Shown here: piece after piece, positions 42,145 to 51,454 of the stretch | How the letters are laid out: each line of letters opens with the position of its first letter | Numbering within the stretch: the first letter of the stretch is position 1 | NCBI GenBank assembly: GCA_964541255.1 | Contig: CAZIPL010000006.1 | Span: forward strand, 1 to 56,217 | Origin: CAYOSU01 sp964541255 | GTDB taxonomy: Bacteria; Bacillota; Clostridia; Christensenellales; CAMQZB01 | Length of the DNA stretch: 56,217 bases | Reading direction: 5' to 3' | The notes under the pieces: model-generated | Database searches by the model: none | The model's input: the letters and a program-made list of their open reading frames with translations, nothing else | Told to the model about the DNA's origin: nothing | Translations under genes and position numbers: made by a program

Positions 42145-43083
42145 TTACAGAGTTTTTTCTTGCTTAGCGTAAGGATTTGCACCTTTTAGCTTGTTTGTCG
42201 CAAGATCGAAAACGTATTGCGAATATACGGTCCAAGTAAGAAGCATATACGCAAAGCCGATGAATAGCATAAGCATCATAACCAAAAGTCCGAAAGAGGT
42301 CTGCATTAAGCCTATTACCAATCCGATCGGAGCGAGAACGGCGATCGCGATAAGTATGTTCGTGACAAGAAGTCTTACCGTCAACAAAACGGAGTCGTAA
42401 TATATCGCCCAAATGCTTTCTTTATAGGTCAACGAAATGGAATATGCATACATCGTTACGATGACGACAAAAAGCGCGATTGCGGCAAGTCCGACTACGA
42501 TAAGAACCGCCCAAACGTTCCAGCCGTTTAAGTAAAGATAATTCCTCAAATGGTATACCGCATAGGTCAAGCCCATAGCGATTACAGACGTAACGAGAGA
42601 TATTAATATAGGCTGCTTCCAATTGAACTTAAACGCCTTGAAAAGCGTTTTGAACTTGAAATGTCCTTCCGTCCAGACGAAGTTTCTCATAGCGTACTGA
42701 ACGGTCAAAGAAAGATACATCGAAAGGAAAAGCGCCGCGGGGAAAAGCAATACGCCGAACTGCATGAAAAGCTCTTGCGTCAACGCAAACGCTTTTGCGG
42801 CGGCATCTACTACGGCGGGATAACCCGCGCCTATGTATGAAGTGAACGGCAAAGAGGACGATATCGAAATCGAGCTCATTGCGTATAAATATACAACCGC
42901 GATTACGGGCAAAAAGCATATGAACGCGCATACGTTCAATTGGAACATTCCCGTCATCCCCTGAGAAAACAGGTATTTCCAAAGTCCCCATCTTCCCTCA
43001 GCAGTCGGAAGACGCTTTGCCATGTCGCCTACTTTTTGTTTGTGGAAGTATACAAGCTGATCGTTTCTTTTAGTTTCTTTCAT
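42145..43083 (-). CDS. Uncharacterised membrane protein (YesL/DUF624- or DUF975-like)
   Basis: 312 residues. About six transmembrane helices beginning near residue 55, after a hydrophilic N-terminal stretch; the arrangement is similar to DUF624/DUF975-type proteins but I cannot assign a family firmly. Start at 43083: GGAGG lies eight bases ahead, whereas the longer frame to 43119 has none. First gene of a three-gene operon with the methyltransferase and TPR protein. Confidence 0.7.
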   Translation of the reverse strand: MKETKRNDQLVYFHKQKVGDMAKRLPTAEGRWGLWKYLFSQGMTGMFQLNVCAFICFLPVIAVVYLYAMSSISISSSLPFTSYIGAGYPAVVDAAAKAFALTQELFMQFGVLLFPAALFLSMYLSLTVQYAMRNFVWTEGHFKFKTLFKAFKFNWKQPILISLVTSVIAMGLTYAVYHLRNYLYLNGWNVWAVLIVVGLAAIALFVVIVTMYAYSISLTYKESIWAIYYDSVLLTVRLLVTNILIAIAVLAPIGLVIGLMQTSFGLLVMMLMLFIGFAYMLLTWTVYSQYVFDLATNKLKGANPYAKQEKTL

Positions 43084-43249
43084 TGAAAGCCTCCGAATTT
43101 TCGCAAGACAAAAAGCCATATTTTTTATCTCACTTAAATACTATACATTATTCCCGATATTTTTGCAACTTTTTTCTCCGAATAATTCTATGCGTTGTCT
43201 TTTATGCAATAAAAACTTTTTACGCATAAGCAAAATAAACTCATTATGA

Positions 43250-43278
43250 TTGACATCAAACCGTTAATATTGTATTAT
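43250..43278 (+). promoter_or_regulatory. Sigma-A promoter of the lysine operon
   Basis: TTGACA (43250-43255), 17 bases, TATTAT (43273-43278): near-perfect consensus. Start expected near 43285, at the 5' end of the riboswitch. Confidence 0.8.
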
Positions 43279-43284
43279 GTATCC

Positions 43285-43478
43285 GTACGGTAGAGGAGCA
43301 TCGGACAAGAGTAGCCTTTTGGCGAAAGGGTACCGTTGCCGAAGTGTGGAGTTTTCCATGCTGGGCGTGCGGAGTAACAGACGCACGACTGTCGCATTTT
43401 TGCGGTGAGCTATCGCTTGAAAATAACTTCGTTTTTTCACGGCGGTCGCTTTTTATGCTTCCGCCGTTTTGTTTTTTC
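43285..43478 (+). promoter_or_regulatory. Lysine riboswitch (L-box) with terminator
   Basis: Aptamer 43285-43416: conserved GTAGAGGAGC, TTGCCGAAG, TGCTGGGCG, ACTGTCGC and GGTGAGCTATCGC occur in L-box order and spacing. The expression platform is a terminator with ACGGCGG (43439-43445) and CCGCCGT (43461-43467) followed by TTTGTTTTTT. It lies before asd-dapA-dapB, the lysine biosynthesis genes, and should end transcription when lysine is plentiful. Confidence 0.92.
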
Positions 43479-43510
43479 GCACCACATTTTTATTTTTTGG
43501 AGATATATTT

Positions 43511-44512
43511 ATGAAGTCTTATAAGGTTGCTGTCGTCGGCGCGACGGGTATGGTAGGAAGAAAATTCTTGCAAGTTCTTTCAGAACGCAATCTTCCAGTT
43601 TCGGAATACTTCCTCTTCGCTTCGGAAAGAAGCGCGGGACAAAAGATCGATTTCATGGGAAAAGAACATACCGTTATCGAGCTAAACGAAGAGAATGTCA
43701 AAAACTATCCCGTTGACATCGCGCTCTTTTCGGCAGGCGCTTCCACATCGAAAAAATTCGCACCGATTTTTGCCGAGAACGGAACAATCGTTATCGACAA
43801 CTCATCTTGCTGGAGAATGGATCCCGATATTCCTCTCGTCGTACCCGAGGTTAACCCCGAAGACATAGACAAAAACCACGGAATTATCGCTAACCCCAAC
43901 TGCTCGACGATTCAGGCAGTCGTTGCTTTGAAGCCCCTTTATGACGCATTCGGCATTAAGCGCATAGTATATACCACATTCCAAGCGGTTTCGGGCGCGG
44001 GAATGAAAGGCTATTCCGACCTTGTCAACAACGCTAAAGAGGGCGAGCTTCAAAAATTCCCCTATCCTATCACGGGCAACTGTCTCCCCCACATCGACGA
44101 TTTCCTCGACAACGGATATACCAAAGAGGAAATGAAGATGGTCAACGAGACGAGAAAGATTCTTCACGACGATTCGATAAAAATCACCGCAACGACAGTC
44201 AGAGTTCCCGTAACTTACGGTCACAGCGAGTCTATCAACGTGGAATTCAAAAAGCCTTGCACGATCGACGAGGTTAAATACGCGCTTTCGCATTTTTGCG
44301 ACAACCTTATTTTGCAAGACGATCCGCAAAGCAACGTCTACCCCATGGCGATTTACGCCGAAGATAAGGACGAAGTTTTCGTCGGCAGAGTACGTATAGA
44401 CGATTCTCTCGACAGCGGAGCGAATATCTGGGTAGTTGCGGATAACATCAGAAAGGGTGCGGCGACGAATGCGGTTCAGATCGCCGAAATAATAATGAAA
44501 AAGGACAATTAA
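43511..44512 (+). CDS. asd: Aspartate-semialdehyde dehydrogenase
   Basis: 333 residues. Reduces aspartyl phosphate to aspartate semialdehyde with NADPH, the branch point to lysine/DAP and threonine/methionine. Seen: nucleotide-binding VVGATGMVGR, catalytic C131 in ANPNCSTIQ, and the C-terminal DDSLDSGANIW motif. ATG at 43511 with SD GGAGA; the frame is open upstream only through the riboswitch terminator. One base before dapA. Controlled by the lysine riboswitch. Confidence 0.97.
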   Translation: MKSYKVAVVGATGMVGRKFLQVLSERNLPVSEYFLFASERSAGQKIDFMGKEHTVIELNEENVKNYPVDIALFSAGASTSKKFAPIFAENGTIVIDNSSCWRMDPDIPLVVPEVNPEDIDKNHGIIANPNCSTIQAVVALKPLYDAFGIKRIVYTTFQAVSGAGMKGYSDLVNNAKEGELQKFPYPITGNCLPHIDDFLDNGYTKEEMKMVNETRKILHDDSIKITATTVRVPVTYGHSESINVEFKKPCTIDEVKYALSHFCDNLILQDDPQSNVYPMAIYAEDKDEVFVGRVRIDDSLDSGANIWVVADNIRKGAATNAVQIAEIIMKKDN

Positions 44513-44513
44513 C

Positions 44514-45395
44514 ATGAAATCTTTATTCAAAGGCGTAGCAACGGCGATGATTACGCCGTTTAACGAAAACGGCGTCGATTTCGAAGAATTAAAAAGGCTT
44601 ATCGATAGACAAATCGAAGCAAAGGTTGACGCTCTCGTAATTATCGGTACGACAGGCGAACCCGCCACCATGACGGAAGAAGAAAAACGCGAAACGCTTA
44701 TAACTTCAGTAAAGCACGCAAACGGAAGAATCAAAATCATCGCAGGAACAGGCGCAAACAACACTCAAAAAGCTATCGAAGCATCGATTTTTGCCGAAAG
44801 CATAGGTTGCGACGGTGTTTTGTGCGTTACGCCTTATTACAACAAATGCACCAAAAACGGTATCGTGAAGTATTACGAAGCTATTTGCAACGCAATCTCT
44901 ATCCCCGTTATCGCATATAACGTTCCGTCAAGAACGGGAGTTAACATAACGCCAGACGTTGCGGCAAGACTTGCCGATATTCCGAATATTTACGGACTTA
45001 AAGAAGCAAGCGGAAACTTCGCGCAAATCGTTCAGACCGCGCTTGCCGTCGAAAACAAAATAGCTCTTTATTCGGGCGACGACGAGCTTATTCTTCCGTT
45101 TTTAAGTATCGGATCGTCCGGCACGATTTCCGTTCTTTCGAACGTCGTTCCAAAAGAAACGAAAGAGCTTCACGAGCTTTATTTTGAAGGCAAAACGGAA
45201 AAAGCATACTCTATGTATAAAAAGCTCTTCCCCTTGGCACACGCGCTCTTTTCGGAAGTTAACCCCATTCCTTGCAAAGCCGCGCTTTACGAAATGGGAT
45301 ATAACACCAAAATCATCAGAGAGCCTCTTACCGAAATGGAAGAGGACAACAGAGCAAAACTCGTTGCTTGCATGAAGGAGCTTGGAATTTTATGA
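44514..45395 (+). CDS. dapA: 4-Hydroxy-tetrahydrodipicolinate synthase
   Basis: 293 residues, TIM barrel. Condenses pyruvate with aspartate semialdehyde. Seen: GTTGEPATM (T46, T47), Y135 in AYNVPSRTG and the Schiff-base K163 in GLKEASG. In Firmicutes and spore-formers this also feeds dipicolinate for the spore core. Second gene of the operon; its stop overlaps the dapB start (ATGA). Confidence 0.97.
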   Translation: MKSLFKGVATAMITPFNENGVDFEELKRLIDRQIEAKVDALVIIGTTGEPATMTEEEKRETLITSVKHANGRIKIIAGTGANNTQKAIEASIFAESIGCDGVLCVTPYYNKCTKNGIVKYYEAICNAISIPVIAYNVPSRTGVNITPDVAARLADIPNIYGLKEASGNFAQIVQTALAVENKIALYSGDDELILPFLSIGSSGTISVLSNVVPKETKELHELYFEGKTEKAYSMYKKLFPLAHALFSEVNPIPCKAALYEMGYNTKIIREPLTEMEEDNRAKLVACMKELGIL

Positions 45396-46135
45396 TTAAG
45401 GCTTTGGTTTACGGAATACTCGGCAAAATGGGTGCGAACGTTATATCTTCCGTCGAAAACGCAGACGACATCGAAATCGTCGCGGGCGTTGACGTAACGG
45501 CAAAAGACGATTTTTGCGTTCCCGTTTACGACGATATAAAAAAAGTTACGGAAGAAATTGACGTTATTATCGATTTTTCCCGTCCCTCATCTTTGCCGCA
45601 TATTCTTTCTTATGCGCTCAAAAAGAAACTCCCCGTCGTTTTATGCACGACAGGCTATACGGAAAGCGATTATGAAAAGATCGAAAACGCCGCAAAAACA
45701 ATCCCCGTATTTACTTCGGCGAATATGTCTCGCGGAATAAACCTCGTCGCAATGCTTTCTCGCGAAGCGGAACGCGCACTGCCGAATTTTGACGTAGAGA
45801 TTGTCGAAGCGCACCACAACCAAAAGGTAGACGCTCCGAGCGGCACGGCGATTCTTCTTGCAAACGCTATAATCGACGAAAACAAAGAGCTTTTCGTAAA
45901 CACCGAAAGAAGCACGTCGGGTAAGCGCAACAAAAACGAAATCGGCATTTCTTCAATTAGAGGCGGGAAAATCGTCGGCGAACACGAAGTTATGTTTATC
46001 GGCGACAACGAAATCGTCACCATTAAGCATACCGCAATGTCTCGTTCCGTTTTTGCCGACGGCGCACTTGCTGCGGCAAGATTTTTGGTCGAAAAGCCCG
46101 CGGGCAGATACGATATGACGGACGTTTTGAAATAA
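45392..46135 (+). CDS. dapB: 4-Hydroxy-tetrahydrodipicolinate reductase
   Basis: 247 residues. NAD(P)H reduction of HTPA to tetrahydrodipicolinate. Seen: N-terminal Rossmann YGILGKMG, and the active-site signature EAHHNQKVDAPSGTA. ATG at 45392 overlaps the dapA stop; the extra upstream open frame is within dapA. Last gene of the riboswitch-controlled operon; a strong terminator follows at 46187. Confidence 0.97.
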   Translation: MIKALVYGILGKMGANVISSVENADDIEIVAGVDVTAKDDFCVPVYDDIKKVTEEIDVIIDFSRPSSLPHILSYALKKKLPVVLCTTGYTESDYEKIENAAKTIPVFTSANMSRGINLVAMLSREAERALPNFDVEIVEAHHNQKVDAPSGTAILLANAIIDENKELFVNTERSTSGKRNKNEIGISSIRGGKIVGEHEVMFIGDNEIVTIKHTAMSRSVFADGALAAARFLVEKPAGRYDMTDVLK

Positions 46136-46186
46136 AGCACTATTTGTTTTTCGACATATCAAAACTTACAATCAACTAAATAATAT

Positions 46187-46222
46187 AAAGGCGGAACCGA
46201 AAAACTCGGTTTCGCCTTTTTT
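46187..46222 (+). terminator. Terminator of asd-dapA-dapB
   Basis: AAAGGCGGAACCGA (46187-46200), loop AAAAC, TCGGTTTCGCC (46206-46216) followed by TTTTTT; one G-T wobble. Fifty bases after the dapB stop. Confidence 0.9.
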
Positions 46223-46391
46223 GTTCGTAATTCGTTAAAGTATCTATGGCTCTCCGTCAACACTTCTTGAACTATAAAAACAAGTTTTTTATATTAAAAC
46301 AGAACGGTTTCGTAAGTATAACATAGTTCAAGATATTGCAAAAAAACGCATAAGAGACCGTTTTAGCGGCTTTTCCGATACATTTACGAAC

Positions 46392-47750
46392 TTAATTATC
46401 GCAATCGTCAAACGTAATCGTGAAAGTACTTCCCTTTTCAAGCTCGCTTTCGACGGTAATTCCAAAGCCCGATTTTTTGCATATTTTTTTAACGACTGCA
46501 AGCCCCAATCCAAAGCCGCCGTTTTTGCCTCCGCGCGATTTATCGACGGTGAAAAAGCGGTCGAATATCTTGTCATAATTTTCCTCCGAAATACCTACTC
46601 CCGTATCTTTGACTTCGAGCTTTTGATTGTCGAGCGTAACGAAAATACTTCCGCCGACTTTGTTATATTTAATCGCGTTTCGCAATAAATTGCCTATGAT
46701 TTCGCTTATATATTCGTGGCGATTAAGTAATGTTACGTCCTCTTTTATATTTTCGACAATCGTCAAATTATTCTTATCCGCTTCGGGCTTTAAGGCAAAA
46801 ATCGCTTCTTTCAAAAGTGCCGAAACGTCAACGATGTTTTTCGGAAGATCGTCGGAGTCTATTTCGCTGTAATTTATTATGCAGGCTATCAAGTTCGAAA
46901 GCCTTTCGCTTTGCGTCGCAATAGTTTGATATGCGATTTCTTTTTGCTCCTCCGACATAAGACCGCTTGTCAATAACTCCGAATAGCCCTTTATCGACGT
47001 TAAAGGAGTGTTCATTTCGTGCGTTACGTTCGAAATGAACTCGTCTTTCGAGGTTTGCGCTTTCAAGACAAGCTCGTTATCTTTTTTAAGCTCCTCCATT
47101 TGCCGCTTTATGCTTCTGTTTTTCGCGTTGAGTATCGCGGCGACAGGCTTTAATTCTTGTATTTCCGTATCGACATACTCGTTGTCGCTCGCGTCTTTCG
47201 CAAGCTTTTTGACGGGATTTATCATATATTCCGTCGCAACGACGGCAATTATTATGCATAAAAATACAGTCAATGCCATAAAAGGCAAAATCGTCGGGAT
47301 TACGCTTAAGAATATCTTCCAGTCGGAATCGACGAAAAGCGCGATTCTGACAATGTACTCTCCGTCAAAGCTCTTGCAATAATATAGCATATTCTGACTC
47401 AGCGTTTCGCTCGAACGAACGGAAAAACCCTCGCCGCTTTCTATAGCTTCCTTGATTTCTTTTCGCCCCGAATGGTCGTTCATCACGTTTGTCGCCAAGC
47501 TATCTGCAATTACTTTGCCGCTTTCATCCATAAACGTAACTCTCGCACCGCTTAATTTTTCCGAAAAAGCCTTTGCGCCATCTTCGGTTAACGGATATTT
47601 TTGCGGGTCGAACTCGTTCATGAAGACCTTTATATAGTTCTTTCCGTCGTCGATAGAAAGCTCGTAATATACCTCCGTCGCAGCAATGCCGAACAAAATC
47701 ACGCATACCAAAACTATTATCAAAGACAAAAGCCAGATTCTCGTTTTCAT
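46392..47750 (-). CDS. Sensor histidine kinase, PhoR-like
   Basis: 452 residues. N-terminal helix (about 5-27), extracytoplasmic sensor (about 28-148), second helix (about 155-180), short linker, HisKA domain with H244 in SNVTHEMNTPLTS, and HATPase domain with N, DTGVGIS and GFGLGLAVVK. Stop-start overlap of four bases with the response regulator. The Na/Pi transporter just upstream on the same strand suggests phosphate as signal; similar arrangement in PhoPR-type systems. Signal is inferred. Confidence 0.92.
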   Translation of the reverse strand: MKTRIWLLSLIIVLVCVILFGIAATEVYYELSIDDGKNYIKVFMNEFDPQKYPLTEDGAKAFSEKLSGARVTFMDESGKVIADSLATNVMNDHSGRKEIKEAIESGEGFSVRSSETLSQNMLYYCKSFDGEYIVRIALFVDSDWKIFLSVIPTILPFMALTVFLCIIIAVVATEYMINPVKKLAKDASDNEYVDTEIQELKPVAAILNAKNRSIKRQMEELKKDNELVLKAQTSKDEFISNVTHEMNTPLTSIKGYSELLTSGLMSEEQKEIAYQTIATQSERLSNLIACIINYSEIDSDDLPKNIVDVSALLKEAIFALKPEADKNNLTIVENIKEDVTLLNRHEYISEIIGNLLRNAIKYNKVGGSIFVTLDNQKLEVKDTGVGISEENYDKIFDRFFTVDKSRGGKNGGFGLGLAVVKKICKKSGFGITVESELEKGSTFTITFDDCDN

Positions 47751-48388
47751 AATCTATACCCGACTCCGAATACCGTTTCTATCTTTACGCCGAGTTTTCT
47801 CAGCCTTGCGACGTGATTGTCAAGAGTCCTCGTTTCGCCCGTATCATATCCCCAAACGACACTCAAAAGCTTTTCTCTCGTCAGAACCTTTCCTTGGTTT
47901 TGCATGAATACCTTCAAAAGCTCCATTTCTTTGCGATTGAGCGTTACCGATTTTCCGCCTATTTTGCAGGAAAACGTTTCGATATTAAGCGTTATGTCTG
48001 AAACTTTCAAAACGGAATTGTTCGAAGTTCTCCTTAAACACGCGTTTACCCTCGCGACAAGCTCCAAAACGGAAAAAGGCTTTGCAAGATAATCGTCCGC
48101 GCCTAAGTTTAATCCGTTGACTTTATCCTCTTCTTTGCTAAGCGCCGACAGCATTATGCACGCTATCGTCGGGTCTTTTTCTTTCACGCATTTCAACGCG
48201 TCAAGTCCGCTTCCGTCGGGAAGCATAATATCCAAAAGCGCAACGTCGGGACGGGACGTTTTTATCTTTTCGACAAACTCTTTCACTGTCGAAAAGGCTT
48301 CTACAGAAGAGCCGTTCATTTCAAGCGCTACTTTCACAAGCCCCGAAATGCTTTGGTCGTCTTCCAAAATAAATATATTTCCTTTCAT
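47747..48388 (-). CDS. OmpR/PhoB-family response regulator
   Basis: 213 residues. Receiver domain with acidic pair in LEDDQ, phospho-acceptor D53 (ALLDIMLPDGSG), S81 and K103 (LAKPF); then a winged-helix DNA-binding domain with LNRKEMELLKVF and TRTLDNHVARLRK. SD GGAGGG before the ATG. Translationally coupled to the kinase. Located 62 bases after the Na/Pi transporter gene, and may be co-transcribed with it. Confidence 0.95.
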   Translation of the reverse strand: MKGNIFILEDDQSISGLVKVALEMNGSSVEAFSTVKEFVEKIKTSRPDVALLDIMLPDGSGLDALKCVKEKDPTIACIMLSALSKEEDKVNGLNLGADDYLAKPFSVLELVARVNACLRRTSNNSVLKVSDITLNIETFSCKIGGKSVTLNRKEMELLKVFMQNQGKVLTREKLLSVVWGYDTGETRTLDNHVARLRKLGVKIETVFGVGYRL

Positions 48389-48450
48389 TTAACCCTCCTT
48401 TTTGCATTGTACTATTTTTATTAAAGATTGCCAAACGCTTGCACGCGATT

Positions 48451-50112
48451 TTACAAATCCTTGACGGTGTTGACGATATTTATCAAGTGATCCGCAACTC
48501 TCTCGATATTCGACGACAAAGACAAAAACTGCGCTCCGACCTCGGGCGTACATTCGTTCTTTTCAAGCCTGATTATATGGTTCTTCGCCATCTCGTCCGT
48601 TCCGTCGTCGACGCTTTCCTCTATCTCCATAGCTCTTTTTATCGGCAAAACGTCGGAGTTTTTATACGCCGTAAAAACGACTCCGAAAAGCTCGTCAACC
48701 TTTTCTTTTAACGATACGATTTCTCTGACGGCTTTTTCGGAAAAAGCCTCGCCGCAAGATATAAGCGTTTCGGCGTATTCCGTGATATTCTCGGCATAGT
48801 CTCCTATTCTTTCGACGTCGGAAACCGAGCGAATCGCAGATGATAGATATATCTTGTCTTTTTCCGACAAATCCGCACTTAGAAGCTTCGCGATAAAGCT
48901 ATTGAGCTTTTTATGTACGCCGTCCAAAAATGCTTCGTTCTCTTCAAACGTTTTCTTTTTCGACATATCGAGAGAGCAAATCATATCTATCGCAAGATTA
49001 AAGTTTGTTTTCGCAACATTTGCCATATTGATTATTTCGTTCTTTATCTCATAAGTTGCAATTGCGGGAGTTACCAAAAGATGTTCGTCGACGTATTTGA
49101 GCTTATCGCTTACGCTTGTTTTCTCTTTTTTATCGGGAAGTATTTTCGTTACCGCAAAAACAAGAGAATTCGTAAAGGGCAAAACCGCAACGACGGTCGT
49201 TACGTTGAAAATCGTATGGAACATCGCCATTTGTATCTGCGGAGCATTGGGGAACATCGCCTCGAAAAGCATTCCGTAATCTATGTTAAACACGCTCAAA
49301 ATAAGTCCAGCAATCGAAAAAAGAATAACTCCGCCGACATTGAAAAACAAATGTATAAGCGCAGTTCTTTGTGCGTTTTTGGTACTCGTAATTCCTGCCA
49401 ATATCGCCGTAACGCACGTTCCGATATTGGCTCCCATAGTCAAATAAATGCCTTGATTTAAGGAAATAAGCCCCGTTATTACCATGGTTATCGTCATCGA
49501 CGTCATGACGGAAGAGCTTTGGATTATACCCGTAATGACTGCGCCCGCCAAAACAAGAACGAGCGGATTTTTGAACGTTGCGAGAAAAGCTTTCACCGCT
49601 TGGTTTTCGGAGAAAAACTTCATCGAATCGCTCATAACGGAAAGCCCCACGAAAAGCACGCCGAAGCCTGCGAGTATTCCGCCTATTTTTTGAAGCTTAT
49701 CGCTTTTCGAAAACGCTAAAACAAACGCTCCGACACCTGCGACGGAAGAAAAAATTACGGAAGTCGAAACAGTGTCTCCCAAAAGTCCCAACGCAACAAG
49801 CTGCCCCGTGACGGTCGTCCCGATGTTAGCCCCGAAAATCACGGTCGCGGCTTGCGTCAAGGTCATTATCCCGGCGTTGACAAAGCCTATCACCATAACG
49901 CTTGTAGCTGACGAGCTTTGAATTACGGCGGTCGTAAAAAGTCCGATTCCTACCCCGGCGAATTTATTGTCCGTCGTTTTCGAAAACAGCTTTTTGAGCT
50001 TGTCGCTCCCGATAGCTTCCAAGTTCGAACTCATCATGGTGCAACCTATCAAAAAAACGCCAACGCCTGCAACAAGCATCAAAATTGACGAGATAATCTC
50101 TATGTCGTTCAT
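48451..50112 (-). CDS. Na/Pi cotransporter family protein with C-terminal PhoU-like domain
   Basis: 553 residues. Two Na_Pi_cotrans repeats with QSSSATSVMVIGFVN and QSSSVMTSMTITMV, each followed by GANIGT; eight to ten helices (about 1-320), then a cytoplasmic PhoU-like helical domain (about 350-545). Imports phosphate with sodium. SD AAAGGAG eight bases before the ATG. Upstream of the two-component pair on the same strand, fitting a phosphate-responsive locus. Confidence 0.93.
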   Translation of the reverse strand: MNDIEIISSILMLVAGVGVFLIGCTMMSSNLEAIGSDKLKKLFSKTTDNKFAGVGIGLFTTAVIQSSSATSVMVIGFVNAGIMTLTQAATVIFGANIGTTVTGQLVALGLLGDTVSTSVIFSSVAGVGAFVLAFSKSDKLQKIGGILAGFGVLFVGLSVMSDSMKFFSENQAVKAFLATFKNPLVLVLAGAVITGIIQSSSVMTSMTITMVITGLISLNQGIYLTMGANIGTCVTAILAGITSTKNAQRTALIHLFFNVGGVILFSIAGLILSVFNIDYGMLFEAMFPNAPQIQMAMFHTIFNVTTVVAVLPFTNSLVFAVTKILPDKKEKTSVSDKLKYVDEHLLVTPAIATYEIKNEIINMANVAKTNFNLAIDMICSLDMSKKKTFEENEAFLDGVHKKLNSFIAKLLSADLSEKDKIYLSSAIRSVSDVERIGDYAENITEYAETLISCGEAFSEKAVREIVSLKEKVDELFGVVFTAYKNSDVLPIKRAMEIEESVDDGTDEMAKNHIIRLEKNECTPEVGAQFLSLSSNIERVADHLINIVNTVKDL

Positions 50113-50224
50113 TGCTTTTATCTCCTTTCATACAATAATCATAGTAATCTTATCGAAAGGATGTAATAATAAAACGCCGCAATTTGTAATAAAAAAGTAA
50201 AAACGCTTGAATGATACTTAATAT

Positions 50225-50300
50225 TACCCTATATTATGAGCGAGTTTAACTTTAGATTGCAAATTAATTGTGTTAAAACTCCATTGCGGGACGACCAATA
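50225..50300 (-). repeat. Dispersed intergenic repeat, copy C
   Basis: On the minus strand CGCAATGGAGTTTTAA followed by AATCTAAAGTTAAACTCGC (50257 to 50239) matches copy B at 30897-30945 (AAAGTTAAACTCGCAAG) base for base over its core. Frame is not conserved. Lies between the lytic transglycosylase end and the Na/Pi transporter start. Confidence 0.55.
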
Positions 50301-50322
50301 GACAACCACAAAAATCGCTTTA

Positions 50323-50904
50323 TTAAAAGCGAAAATACATAAACAGCACTTGGTAAAGCTTTTCTTTTTTCAGCACTTTTTGCGCATATTCTCGCGTTTC
50401 TTTGAAAGGAATATCGTTGATTTTCAAGTCTTCTTTTGACAGAATTTCGCTTTTTTGCCACCTATCGACGTTTCCCTCGCCTGCGTTATATGCGATTATC
50501 GCTAAATTTATATCGTTATATCGAACAATAAGCTCTTTAAGCTTTGCCGTTCCAACAAGTAGATTTATCTCTTTTTTGAATAAATCGACCCTTTCTATCT
50601 TTATATTAAGATTTTCGGCAGTCTCCTTTGCAGTTTCCGGCATAAGCTGCATAAGACCTATCGCGCCCTTTTTCGAAACGGCGGTTTCGTCAAAAGAGCT
50701 TTCGACGTCGATAACGGCAAATAGCAAGGACTTTTCTACCTCAAAAGACGTAGATAGCTTCTCTACGTAAGGATATAGGTTTTTTATCGCGATATATCTT
50801 TTATGGATTTTAGGAAAAATCGCCGCAAACGCTGTTACGAAAAGCAACAACGCCGCGGCGACGTAAAAAATTCTATATTCTGTTTTTGTATTTTTCAAGC
50901 TCAA
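50323..50904 (-). CDS. Membrane-anchored lytic transglycosylase (SLT domain)
   Basis: 193 residues. N-terminal transmembrane anchor (about 12-32), then a Slt70-type lytic transglycosylase domain: catalytic Glu in AVIDVESSFDETAVS, GAIGLMQLMPETA and NLAIIAYNAGEGNV. Cleaves peptidoglycan with anhydro-muramoyl products. The gene overlaps coaE; TTG at 50904 is chosen as start because GAGG lies six bases ahead, but TTG at 50922 or 50898 cannot be excluded. Third gene of polA-coaE-slt. Confidence 0.88.
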   Translation of the reverse strand: MSLKNTKTEYRIFYVAAALLLFVTAFAAIFPKIHKRYIAIKNLYPYVEKLSTSFEVEKSLLFAVIDVESSFDETAVSKKGAIGLMQLMPETAKETAENLNIKIERVDLFKKEINLLVGTAKLKELIVRYNDINLAIIAYNAGEGNVDRWQKSEILSKEDLKINDIPFKETREYAQKVLKKEKLYQVLFMYFRF

Positions 50905-51454
50905 GCGACACCTCGTTTTCAAGCTCTGTTAAGCTTAAATCGTTATGTATTATTACGTCGCTTTTGCTTATTTTATTCTCGTCGGGTAATTGAGCGTCGA
51001 TACGCTTTTTCGCTAGTATTTCGTCGTAGCCGTTCCTTAAAAAAAGCCTTTTTATTTTCGTTTCTTCCTTTGCTACGACAAGCCAGATTTCGTCGAACAT
51101 ATCCGATAGATTCGCTTCGAACAGAAGTGGACATTCGACGAATACGTCCCTCTTTTGCTCTTTTGCCTTTTCTAAGGTTTTTCTTATTATTATCGGGTGG
51201 AGAATTTCGTTTAGCGTATTTAGCTTTTCCTTATCGGCAAAAACTATACTTCTAAGCTTTTCTTTGTCGATACTTCCATTCGAAACAATCTCTTCTCCGA
51301 ACGCTTCTTTAAGGGAATCTTTCCCCTCTAAATACGCGCCGTCCGTAAGCTCGTCCATATTTATCGTCGGAAAGCTCTTTGCGATTATTTTCATTACTTG
51401 CGATTTTCCGCTTCCTATACCGCCCGTTACGCCGATAAGTTTATTTTGCCTCAT
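50873..51454 (-). CDS. coaE: Dephospho-CoA kinase
   Basis: 193 residues. Last step of coenzyme A synthesis. Seen: P-loop GVTGGIGSGKS, DELTDGAYL, HPIIIRKTLE, the CPLLFEANL motif and a lid region with RFLRNGYD-like RLFLRNGYD. The ATG overlaps the end of polA by 14 bases, an arrangement (polA-coaE) common in Firmicutes. The end overlaps the transglycosylase start. Confidence 0.96.
   Translation of the reverse strand: MRQNKLIGVTGGIGSGKSQVMKIIAKSFPTINMDELTDGAYLEGKDSLKEAFGEEIVSNGSIDKEKLRSIVFADKEKLNTLNEILHPIIIRKTLEKAKEQKRDVFVECPLLFEANLSDMFDEIWLVVAKEETKIKRLFLRNGYDEILAKKRIDAQLPDENKISKSDVIIHNDLSLTELENEVSLELEKYKNRI

Noticed and set aside
46392..50112. Pho boxes controlling the Na/Pi transporter
   Set aside because: I looked for spaced TTAACA-like or CTGTCAT-like repeats before the transporter and regulator and found none I could defend, so the phosphate link rests on gene context only.
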